Origin: Chitinophagaceae bacterium | GTDB lineage: Bacteria; Bacteroidota; Bacteroidia; Chitinophagales; Chitinophagaceae | Direction of reading: 5' to 3' | DNA length: 5,012 nucleotides | Assembly: GCA_025924755.1 (NCBI GenBank) | Contig: JAICHT010000264.1 | Span: 1 to 5,012, forward strand | Shown: positions 1 through 5,012 of the stretch, piece by piece | How the letters are laid out: each line of letters begins with the position of its first letter | Numbering within the stretch: position 1 is the first letter of the stretch | Position numbers and translations under genes: made by a program | Notes under the pieces: generated by a model | Database searches by the model: none | Told to the model about the DNA's origin: nothing | What the model saw: only the letters and a program-made list of their open reading frames with translations

Positions 1-632
1 AGGTTGGCAAATACTGCAGCCGTATAATCACTGCCTTCGCGGCCAAGCGTGGTGCTTTCGTTTTCGTCTGTAGCACCAATAAAACCCTGGGTCAATACTA
101 TATTAGTTTCTTTATAAATGGGTAAAATAGTATGATGTGTTTTTTCTGCAGAAACCTCCCAGTCAATACTGGCATTCCTGAAATTATTATCCGTCCGTAT
201 GATATCTCTTACATCCACCCATTGATTTGCAATGCCAACTGTATTTAGATAGGCGCTTACAATAGCAGTGGAAAGCAACTCTCCCACACAAACTACCTGG
301 TCGTAATAATAGTTATAACTTTTTACAGGCTTGTCGTGCAGCAGCCATTCCACTTCTGTAAAAAAATCTGACAACTGCGCAATTGGTTTATTTATTAGTT
401 GTTGTGCAATGGCAACATGCTCTTGTTTTATACCTTCAAATAACCGCAGTGCTTCCTCTTTGTCGTTATTATAAAATGCAGCAATTACCTTTTCAAGTGC
501 ATTGGTGGTTTTGCCAATAGCCGAGACAACAACCAGTAATTGCTGGTGCTGATACTGCCTTAGTATTTCCGCTACATTTTTTATCCGTTCTGCCGTACTT
601 ACCGAAGCGCCTCCAAATTTAAAAACATGCAT
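1..632 (-). CDS. Aspartate kinase, N-terminal part (cut by left edge)
   Basis: Aspartokinase phosphorylates L-aspartate with ATP, the first committed step to lysine, threonine, methionine and diaminopimelate, in the cytoplasm. I translated 210 codons with no stop. Residues 5-12 read KFGGASVS, the family's N-terminal nucleotide/aspartate-binding signature. Residues 32-46 read LLVVVSAIGKTTNAL, and residues 194-206 hold TTLGREGSDYTAA, the second conserved kinase motif. The ATG is at 632-630, and the usual family start is only a few residues before KFGG, so the start is firm. The C-terminal part of the kinase fold and the ACT regulatory domains lie outside the window. The N-terminal wording resembles stand-alone Bacteroidota aspartokinases more than the aspartokinase-homoserine dehydrogenase fusion, but the missing end prevents a decision. 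The gene is divergent from the ABC gene across 199 bases. Confidence 0.95.
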   Translation of the reverse strand, partial: MHVFKFGGASVSTAERIKNVAEILRQYQHQQLLVVVSAIGKTTNALEKVIAAFYNNDKEEALRLFEGIKQEHVAIAQQLINKPIAQLSDFFTEVEWLLHDKPVKSYNYYYDQVVCVGELLSTAIVSAYLNTVGIANQWVDVRDIIRTDNNFRNASIDWEVSAEKTHHTILPIYKETNIVLTQGFIGATDENESTTLGREGSDYTAAVFAN

Positions 633-705
633 ATAAAAAGTAGAATTAAATCGTAAAGATGTGAAGATAAAAATAAGCGGCCAGTTGACATCAGCGATAA
701 AGAAA

Positions 706-717
706 AGAAAATTTTCT
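706..717. repeat. 12-base perfect palindrome in divergent intergenic region
   Basis: AGAAAATTTTCT is a perfect palindrome lying between the divergent aspartokinase and ABC genes. It could be an operator, but it is very AT-rich, so chance is a real alternative. Confidence 0.3.
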
Positions 718-727
718 GCGGCGAATA

Positions 728-737
728 TTTGTACAAA
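728..737. promoter_or_regulatory. 10-base palindrome, possible operator
   Basis: TTTGTACAAA is a perfect palindrome centred about 30 bases upstream of the candidate -7 box of the ABC gene, the place expected for a -33 region or an operator. The half-site is short, no second copy was seen, and the regulator is unknown. Confidence 0.25.
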
Positions 738-759
738 AATTAGGATTCGGTATAACACT

Positions 760-767
760 TACTTTTG
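760..767 (+). promoter_or_regulatory. Candidate Bacteroidota -7 promoter box for the ABC ATPase gene
   Basis: TACTTTTG matches the Bacteroidota primary sigma -7 consensus TAnnTTTG exactly. It lies 64 bases before the ATG at 832, which would give a leader of roughly 55-60 bases. No good -33 TTG is present at the usual 19-21 base spacing; the nearest TTG (729-731) is 28 bases away. The call rests on the -7 box and its position in a divergent intergenic region. Confidence 0.35.
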
Positions 768-831
768 CTAACCCGCAACTACTATAAGTAAGATGTTGTT
801 GCAGGCATTAATAAATAATTCAGAATGATTC

Positions 832-1590
832 ATGAATAAAATAATTGAAGTACAGGATCTGGTAAAAAGATATGGCGATTTTGAAGCTGTGAAGGGCATT
901 AGCTTTGATGTGATGGAAGGTGAAGTGTTCGGGCTGTTGGGGCCTAATGGAGCCGGAAAATCTACTACGCTGGAAATAATAGAAACGCTGCGAAAAAAAA
1001 CCAGCGGGAAAGTGTTTGTGGACGGAATTGACTTAGACAAATCACCTGCTGATATAAAAAAAATTATTGGCGTTCAACTGCAAAGCAGCGGCTATTATCC
1101 GGGTTTAAACTTAACCGAATTGATTGAATTGTTTTCCGGCTTATATAACCGTAAAGTAAAAACAACGGACTTATTGGATACGGTAAACCTGCGGGATAAA
1201 GCAAAAGCAAAATACAAGGAGCTGAGTGGCGGACAAAAGCAGCGATTTTCCGTAGCAACCACTTTGATAAACGAACCGAAAATTATTTTTTTGGATGAAC
1301 CAACCACAGGTCTCGACCCGCAGGCACGCCGTAATTTGTGGGACTTAATAAAAGGCATCCGGGACAGAGGCGCTACCGTTATAATAACCACGCACTATTT
1401 AGATGAAGCCGAATATTTGTGCGACCGGGTAGCCATTATTGATACTGGTAAAATTGTAGCACTGGCATCGCCCGATCAATTGATTGACGACTTGATTGCT
1501 ACTGGGTTTGAGCGCCCAAAAGAAGTAAAAAAAGCCAACCTTGAAGATGTTTTTATTCATTTAACCGGAAGAACATTACGTGAAGAATAA
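832..1590 (+). CDS. ABC transporter ATP-binding protein (ABC-2 exporter type)
   Basis: This is a complete 252-residue ATPase subunit that would drive an ABC-2 type exporter at the cytoplasmic membrane. It has Walker A GPNGAGKST (37-45), a Q-loop near Q84 in IGVQLQSSGYYP, signature LSGGQKQR (131-138), Walker B IIFLDEP with catalytic Glu156, the D-loop at TTGLDP (158-163), and the switch His188. The end, LEDVFIHLTGR, is typical of the CcmA/DrrA/NatA branch (COG1131), which exports drugs, lipids or ions, but the substrate cannot be read from the ATPase. The ATG follows an A/T-rich leader without a Shine-Dalgarno, as is normal in Bacteroidota. The membrane permease usually encoded next door is absent: the following gene is a YfiT-type enzyme 59 bases on, and the gene upstream is divergent. 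Confidence 0.93.
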   Translation: MNKIIEVQDLVKRYGDFEAVKGISFDVMEGEVFGLLGPNGAGKSTTLEIIETLRKKTSGKVFVDGIDLDKSPADIKKIIGVQLQSSGYYPGLNLTELIELFSGLYNRKVKTTDLLDTVNLRDKAKAKYKELSGGQKQRFSVATTLINEPKIIFLDEPTTGLDPQARRNLWDLIKGIRDRGATVIITTHYLDEAEYLCDRVAIIDTGKIVALASPDQLIDDLIATGFERPKEVKKANLEDVFIHLTGRTLREE

Positions 1591-1649
1591 GAAAGTATAA
1601 TATCTTACATATTCAACATCTTTTATCAATTAAACTTATAAATATTAAT

Positions 1650-2177
1650 ATGGATCCCCGTTATCCGATTGGCAAATACGAACCACAGCCTTTTTCCGAA
1701 AATCTGAAGGATGAATGGCTAGCCGATATTAAGTTTTTGCCACAAGCCCTGGAAAATGCTATTCATAATTTAGACGAACATCAATTGCAAACGCCGTATC
1801 GTGAAGGTGGCTGGACGGTTCATCAATTAGTGCACCATATTGCAGATAGTCATATGAATGCTTATATCCGTTTTAAGTTGGGCTATACCGAAAATAATCC
1901 CACTATTAGGCCTTACGATGAAAAGTCATGGGCCAATACGGCTGATGTACAAAATCTGCCGGTAAATATTTCGATCACCTTACTTTTTGCGTTGCATCAA
2001 CGCTGGTATGAGTTCCTAAATTCATTTACCGAAAGCGATTGGAAAAAAACAGTTTTTCACCCCGAGTATCAAAAGGAATTTACACTGTGGCAATTTATGG
2101 GGCTGTATGCATGGCATGGAAAACATCACGTGGCACATATTAATAGTTTAAAAGTAAAGATGAATTGGGCAGTATGA
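1650..2177 (+). CDS. yfiT: YfiT/DinB-family metal-dependent thiol (bacillithiol) transferase
   Basis: This complete 175-residue protein closely resembles Bacillus subtilis YfiT (BstA) along its length: YPIGKYEP near the start, TPYREGGWTVHQLVHHIADSH (48-68), IRFKL (73-77), IRPYDEKSW (86-94) and the C-terminal WHGKHHVAHI (155-164). The family is a four-helix DinB fold with a metal ion held by three histidines, expected here from the VHH at 61-63 and the histidine cluster at 156-163. YfiT/BstA was first described as a putative metal-dependent hydrolase and later as a bacillithiol S-transferase that conjugates the thiol to electrophiles for detoxification. The physiological thiol in this organism is an inference. 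The ATG at 1650 fits the family length. The stop overlaps the next gene's start in ATGA, which implies translational coupling to the NUDIX hydrolase. No Bacteroidota promoter was seen in the 59 bases before it, so read-through from the ABC gene is possible. Confidence 0.92.
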   Translation: MDPRYPIGKYEPQPFSENLKDEWLADIKFLPQALENAIHNLDEHQLQTPYREGGWTVHQLVHHIADSHMNAYIRFKLGYTENNPTIRPYDEKSWANTADVQNLPVNISITLLFALHQRWYEFLNSFTESDWKKTVFHPEYQKEFTLWQFMGLYAWHGKHHVAHINSLKVKMNWAV

Positions 2178-2740
2178 ATTTAGAACCGCGTAGCATGAAG
2201 TGGAAAGTTTTATCATCAGAGTATATCAATAAAGTGCCGTGGCTTACAACCCGTAAAGACGTTTGTGAGTTGCCGAACGGTAAAATAATGAAGGCCTATT
2301 ACGTGCAGGAATTTCCAACCTGGGTTACAGCTTTTGTATTAACAAGAGAAAATAAAGTAGTGCTGGTGAGGCAATACCGTCATGGGCTTGGTGAAGTATG
2401 CATTGAAACTCCGGGCGGGGTAGTGGATGAAGGCGAAAACCTGCAACACGCCATATTAAGAGAAGTGAAAGAGGAGACGGGATATGCATCCGAAACAGTC
2501 GAATATATTGGGAAAATTTCTCCGAATCCATCTACCAATAATAACCTGATGCATATGTTTTTATTACAAAATGCAGAAAAGGTATCGGAGCAAAACCTCG
2601 ATGAAACTGAAGATGTGGAAGTGCTGATATATACGATTGACGATGTAAAGAAACTTTTAAAAGAAAATAAAATTATGCAATCGTTGCACGCATCTTGTAT
2701 ATTTTATGCATTAAACAAAATAGGAGCGATGACCTATTGA
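2174..2740 (+). CDS. NUDIX hydrolase (ADP-ribose/ADP-sugar pyrophosphatase-like)
   Basis: This 188-residue enzyme would hydrolyse a nucleoside diphosphate linked to another group, removing damaged or excess nucleotides in the cytoplasm. The NUDIX box GX5EX7REUXEEXGU is intact at residues 82-104: GVVDEGE, then REVKEETGY, with metal-binding Glu97, Glu100 and Glu101. Before it lies VRQYRHG (65-71) followed by ETPGG, the arrangement of the ADP-ribose pyrophosphatase branch, so ADP-ribose or an ADP-sugar is the best guess. I chose the ATG at 2174 because it overlaps the upstream stop as ATGA. A second ATG at 2195 (MKWKVLSSEY) also fits many relatives and would give 181 residues. The TTG at 2165 would extend it by three residues and is unlikely. 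The stop lies one base from the converging folC stop. Confidence 0.9.
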   Translation: MNLEPRSMKWKVLSSEYINKVPWLTTRKDVCELPNGKIMKAYYVQEFPTWVTAFVLTRENKVVLVRQYRHGLGEVCIETPGGVVDEGENLQHAILREVKEETGYASETVEYIGKISPNPSTNNNLMHMFLLQNAEKVSEQNLDETEDVEVLIYTIDDVKKLLKENKIMQSLHASCIFYALNKIGAMTY

Positions 2741-2756
2741 TCTATGATTGGTCATC
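2728..2756. terminator. Inverted repeat spanning two converging stop codons, possible bidirectional terminator
   Basis: GATGACC (2728-2734) and GGTCATC (2750-2756) are perfect 7-base arms around a 15-base centre that contains both the NUDIX TGA and the folC TAG. The centre can add A-T and G-T pairs after one mismatch. There is no T-tract on the plus side; on the minus side the arm is followed by a modest T-rich stretch. A weak terminator for either or both genes is plausible but unproven. Confidence 0.4.
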
Positions 2757-4049
2757 TTCATCAATCGCTACTTCAGCCACTAAAAAAATACTTCCGCATA
2801 CAATAATCAAATCATCCGGCAATGCATTGTTTTTTGCATGCTGCAAGGCTTGGTTTACTTCGGTCCATGCTTCGCCATATAAATGATAAACTGCCGCTTT
2901 CCCTTTTAAAGTTTCCGCATCCAAAGCCCGTGGAATATGGGCTTCTGTAAAATAATACGCTGCTTCCTTTGGTAAAAGTTCCAGCAAACTCCCCGCATCT
3001 TTGTCTTTAACCATCCCGAAAACAATATGCAATTTATTGAACCGTAATTGCTGTATATGCGCCAGCATTTCTTTCAGGCCTTCGGGGTTATGCGCTACTT
3101 CTAATACTACCGTAGGCTGCTCCTGTATCACTTCCCACCGGCCATGCAAACCCGTGATTTTTTTTGTTGTTTTAAATGCAGTGGCGATAGTATCTTCTTC
3201 AATTTTCCAGCCTTTTTCATTTAATATTTTTACGGCTTCCAATACGGTGATGCTATTTTTTGTTTGGTAGATTCCGGGTAAATCCAGTTGGTACCTGGTA
3301 TCTAAATTTTTTTCAACATCGCTTATCTCAATATCAATAAACTGAGGATTGACGGTAAAACTTTTTACTTTATAATAATCTTCTGCAAAATAAATAGGTG
3401 CGTACTTTTTATGAGCCGTGTCTTGGAATATCGCCTCGGTTTCTTTTTTTCTTTCGCCAATAATTACCGGGATATTTTCTTTGATAATACCTGCTTTTTC
3501 TCCGGCAATTTCCTGCAGACTATTGCCAAGGATATTGGTATGATCCCACCCAATATTAGTAATAATGGCTAACTCCGGATTCAGAATATTGGTACTGTCC
3601 AGGCGGCCACCCAGCCCTACTTCTACTATGGCAATATCTATATTTTGAGTAGCGAAATAATCGAAAGCCATACCTACGGTCAGTTCAAAAAAAGAAGGCT
3701 GAATTGCTTCTGCAATTGTTTTGGTTTTTTCAACAAAATCAATTACAAAACTTTCGGTTATCATTTCACCATTTATTTTTATACGCTCCCGGAAATCTTT
3801 TAAATGCGGTGACGTATATAAGCCGGTTTTATAACCCGCTGTCTGCATAATAGCAGCCAACATATGGCTCACTGAACCTTTGCCGTTTGTACCGCCAATA
3901 TGCACCGATTGAAACCGGTTTTGAGGATTGTCTAAAAACCCGCAAAGTGCTACGGTATTAGCAAGATCTTTTTTAAAAGCAGCACTGCCAATGCGGCTAA
4001 ACATAGGCAGCGTAGAAAATAGATAATCAAGCGTTTGCTGGTAGGTCAT
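2742..4049 (-). CDS. folC: Folylpolyglutamate synthase / dihydrofolate synthase
   Basis: This is a complete 435-residue Mur-ligase-family enzyme. It adds L-glutamate to dihydropteroate and/or further glutamates to folates using ATP in the cytoplasm. Visible motifs in order are: P-loop GGTNGKGS (52-59), YTSPHL (78-83), the FFELT loop (120-124), EVGLGGRLDSTN (143-154), NIGWDH (165-170), GEKAGIIK (183-190) with the lysine that is carbamylated in this family, HGRWE (302-306) and the C-terminal-domain VAHNPEG (318-324). The residue before AHN is usually Asp in a DGAHN-type motif; here it is Glu317, a conservative change. I chose the ATG at 4049 (MTYQQTLDYL), which matches Bacteroidota relatives. 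A TTG at 4058 would add MLF but lies inside a stem-loop. The length is normal. It follows the 147-residue TonB-like gene by 30 bases in the same direction, so the two are probably co-transcribed. Confidence 0.96.
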   Translation of the reverse strand: MTYQQTLDYLFSTLPMFSRIGSAAFKKDLANTVALCGFLDNPQNRFQSVHIGGTNGKGSVSHMLAAIMQTAGYKTGLYTSPHLKDFRERIKINGEMITESFVIDFVEKTKTIAEAIQPSFFELTVGMAFDYFATQNIDIAIVEVGLGGRLDSTNILNPELAIITNIGWDHTNILGNSLQEIAGEKAGIIKENIPVIIGERKKETEAIFQDTAHKKYAPIYFAEDYYKVKSFTVNPQFIDIEISDVEKNLDTRYQLDLPGIYQTKNSITVLEAVKILNEKGWKIEEDTIATAFKTTKKITGLHGRWEVIQEQPTVVLEVAHNPEGLKEMLAHIQQLRFNKLHIVFGMVKDKDAGSLLELLPKEAAYYFTEAHIPRALDAETLKGKAAVYHLYGEAWTEVNQALQHAKNNALPDDLIIVCGSIFLVAEVAIDEDDQS

Positions 4050-4050
4050 A

Positions 4051-4071
4051 AACAGCAAAAGTATTGCTGTT
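4051..4071 (-). promoter_or_regulatory. Stem-loop abutting the folC start codon
   Basis: AACAGCAA (4051-4058) and TTGCTGTT (4064-4071) form a perfect 8-base stem with a 5-base loop. In the folC transcript the stem ends one base before the ATG, which would hinder ribosome access unless opened by translation of the upstream gene or by a factor. It is not a normal terminator, since no T-run follows it in the direction of transcription. Confidence 0.4.
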
Positions 4072-4079
4072 ATTTATTA

Positions 4080-4523
4080 TTAGCCTTTTACTTTGAAATT
4101 AAAAACCACTGTTCCTTTTTGTCCGCCATCGGCACTGCCCAATTTTAATTCAAAAGCATGGCGGTGGGCAATATCAATCATTTGCCGGTTAGAGGTAGTA
4201 GAGCCGCGAGGCTGGTAAGTAGCAGATATTACTTTGCCGTTATCATCAGCCACAATATCCATGGCTACTTTGGCATTTTCATTGAAGTCATCTTCAAAAC
4301 TCTGGTTACTGATCTGCAATACCCGTACTCCAAAGTTTTTAGGAGTGCCGGAGTAGTCTTTGCCATTTGGGCTGCCGCCAACTCTTCCCTGGTCGCCATT
4401 GCCGCCTGCAATACCTTCACCGGTTGCAGCAGAAATTACCTTGCCTCTTATAGAAATGTTTTGCGCTCTGCTTGCTTCACTAAAAAGCAATGCAGCAATT
4501 GCGAAAAAAATAAAAATTTTCAT
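4080..4523 (-). CDS. Short secreted protein with TonB-like C-terminal domain
   Basis: This 147-residue protein has a signal peptide at residues 1-20 (MKIFIFFAIAALLF core, likely cleavage SRA|Q), so it should be exported. Residues 23-40 (ISIRGKVISAATGEGIAG) look like the first strand of the CarboxypepD_reg-like domain found at the front of TonB-dependent receptors. After that comes GGNGDQGRVGG and a glycine/asparagine-rich linker, then residues 74-146 (FEDDFNENAKVAMDIVADDNGKV, then GSTTSN, ending GTVVFNFKVK). That end resembles the C-terminal domain of TonB-like energy transducers of Chitinophagaceae, some of which, to my recollection, are encoded upstream of folC. The usual N-terminal membrane anchor and proline/lysine-rich periplasmic arm are absent, so it probably cannot couple ExbB/ExbD as a normal TonB does. 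It may be a rebuilt gene, a deletion product or an assembly join near 4400-4412. The ATG follows an A/T-rich leader 22 bases after the upstream stop. Confidence 0.7.
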   Translation of the reverse strand: MKIFIFFAIAALLFSEASRAQNISIRGKVISAATGEGIAGGNGDQGRVGGSPNGKDYSGTPKNFGVRVLQISNQSFEDDFNENAKVAMDIVADDNGKVISATYQPRGSTTSNRQMIDIAHRHAFELKLGSADGGQKGTVVFNFKVKG

Positions 4524-4545
4524 ATTAATTTTTTAAGTTTTATAG

Positions 4546-4698
4546 TTAATTAAATTCGGTTAATACAAACATGTCGAGTTCACGTAGGGCCGGAATAAGT
4601 GTTAGTCCATAGGATTGCAGTTCTTTGTTTAATTCATCGGTGGGCTTCTGGCCAGACAACGCGGTGGCGAAAAGCAAAAACGGCAGCAGTTTTTTCAC
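4546..4698 (-). pseudogene. Composite 50-codon frame across the composition switch: foreign signal peptide joined to an AT-rich gene tail
   Basis: A GTG at 4698 overlaps the nirD stop as GTGA and has GAGGAG 8 bases upstream (4707-4712), so it is a credible start for a gene in the GC-rich genome. The first residues (KKLLPFLLFATALSGQ) look like a signal peptide. From about residue 21 the codon use becomes AT-rich, with DELNKELQSYGL continuing to the TAA at 4546-4548, which looks like the tail of a Bacteroidota gene. The tail pattern LQSYGLTLIPALRELDMFVL resembles the C-terminal end of TIGR03435/DUF3738 proteins, a weak match by eye. The most likely explanation is two unrelated gene ends joined in frame by chance near 4640. 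A genuine 50-residue secreted peptide is possible but less likely. Confidence 0.5.
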
Positions 4699-4700
4699 GC
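4630..4700. other. Composition junction, probable chimeric join
   Basis: To the left, a counted 60-base line (4261-4320) is about 38% GC; 4561-4680 is 45-48%. To the right, 4681-4800 is 62-63% and 4861-4920 is 70%. Ribosome binding style also changes, from A/T-rich leaders without Shine-Dalgarno to a canonical GAGGAG. No insertion-sequence ends, tRNA or target duplication was seen at the switch. Confidence 0.65.
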
Positions 4701-5012
4701 GGCTTTCTCCTCGGTGGCGGTGTTCTCCTTCGCGAGAGGATCGATCTGCACGGCAATCACTCCGTCGACCACTCGCACGGGATACGTTTCCACGCGCACG
4801 CAAACTTCGGGACGCAGCACCGCGCCAGTCTCGAGCGATATCTTCCAGCCGTGCAAGGGGCACACTACGGTCGACCCGCTCACGATGCCGTCGCACATCG
4901 GGCCGCCGCGATGCGGACAGTCGTTGTCGATCGCCGCGAAGCGGTCCCCCAGGTTGAATATCGCGATCTCATGATCGCCGATGCGCACGCTGCGGCCTTC
5001 GCGCAAAGGAAT
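4695..5012 (-). CDS. nirD: Nitrite reductase small subunit, Rieske [2Fe-2S] protein (N-terminus cut by right edge)
   Basis: NirD is the small Rieske-type subunit of assimilatory NADH nitrite reductase, which reduces nitrite to ammonium in the cytoplasm with the siroheme subunit NirB. The 105 visible residues contain both cluster-binding boxes: CPH (32-34, in CPHRGG) and CPLH (51-54, in CPLHGW), giving two Cys and two His ligands. A YPVRV strand (77-81) typical of NirD follows. The frame stays open to the right edge (reading IPLREGRS), so the TTG at 5006 is probably internal and the true start lies outside, missing only a short piece. The GC content is far above that of the left part of the window. 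The stop shares GTGA with the next frame. Other small Rieske ferredoxins, such as dioxygenase ferredoxin components, are a less likely alternative. Confidence 0.85.
   Translation of the reverse strand: MPLREGRSVRIGDHEIAIFNLGDRFAAIDNDCPHRGGPMCDGIVSGSTVVCPLHGWKISLETGAVLRPEVCVRVETYPVRVVDGVIAVQIDPLAKENTATEEKAA

Noticed and set aside
635..642. TACTTTTT on the minus strand as the aspartokinase -7 box
   Set aside because: It has one mismatch to TAnnTTTG and would place the transcription start at or inside the start codon.
1064..1391. Minus-strand open frames inside the ABC gene
   Set aside because: They are antisense to a gene whose ATPase motifs are all in order on the plus strand.
1591..1649. 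Terminator or promoter between the ABC and YfiT genes
   Set aside because: No stem of useful length, no T-tract and no TAnnTTTG box could be found; the only near-palindrome (around GTATAATATCTTAC) fails after three pairs.
4080..4523. A standard TonB energy transducer
   Set aside because: The membrane anchor and proline/lysine-rich arm are missing and a cleavable signal peptide is present, so only the C-terminal similarity is claimed.
4158..4553. Plus-strand 131-residue frame
   Set aside because: It is antisense to the signal-peptide/TonB-like gene, and its translation shows no domain or plausible leader.
4600..4720. Insertion sequence or integration site at the composition switch
   Set aside because: No terminal inverted repeats, transposase, integrase, tRNA end or flanking duplication could be seen.
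4546..4896. A 116-residue minus-strand frame starting at 4896
   Set aside because: Its first part overlaps nirD in another frame and is arginine-rich, as expected from out-of-frame GC-rich DNA; only the part from the GTG at 4698 has a credible start.
4625..4974. Plus-strand open frames in the GC-rich end
   Set aside because: They are antisense to nirD, arginine- or threonine/serine-rich and match no family; GC-rich DNA gives such shadows readily.

Overview
Most of the window (about 1-4640) is AT-rich and reads as Bacteroidota DNA, probably Chitinophagaceae or a close relative. The protein sequences look like that family. The starts have A/T-rich leaders with no Shine-Dalgarno, and there is a Bacteroidota-type -7 box (TAnnTTTG) upstream of the ABC gene. 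From about 4640 to the right edge the DNA changes to roughly 62-70% GC in the lines I counted, against about 38% in a sample line of the left part. There a canonical GAGGAG ribosome binding site appears, and the gene is a nitrite reductase small subunit that looks acidobacterial or proteobacterial. The simplest reading is that two unrelated genomes are joined near 4640, either by metagenome assembly or, less likely, by a real recent insertion.

Layout: the N-terminal 210 residues of an aspartate kinase (minus strand, cut by the left edge) are divergent from an ABC-2-type ATPase gene (832-1590, plus). Next come a YfiT/DinB-type thiol transferase gene (1650-2177) and a NUDIX hydrolase gene (2174-2740) that share a 4-base ATGA overlap. 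The NUDIX gene converges on folC (2742-4049, minus) with a single base between the two stop codons, and an inverted repeat spans both stops. Upstream of folC in the same direction is a gene for a short secreted protein with a TonB-like C-terminal domain (4080-4523). Before that lies a 50-codon frame (4546-4698) that crosses the composition switch, then nirD (4695 to beyond the right edge, minus).

The Bacteroidota genes are ordinary housekeeping and stress functions: the aspartate amino-acid pathway, folate polyglutamylation, nucleotide clean-up and thiol-dependent detoxification. The YfiT and NUDIX genes are probably translated together. The 147-residue gene, folC and the AT-rich tail at 4546-4640 lie head to tail with gaps of 22 and 30 bases and probably form one operon. 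I do not see a clearly new biological system. The points most worth checking are the junction near 4640, the unusual domain make-up of the 147-residue protein, and the stem-loop that abuts the folC start codon.
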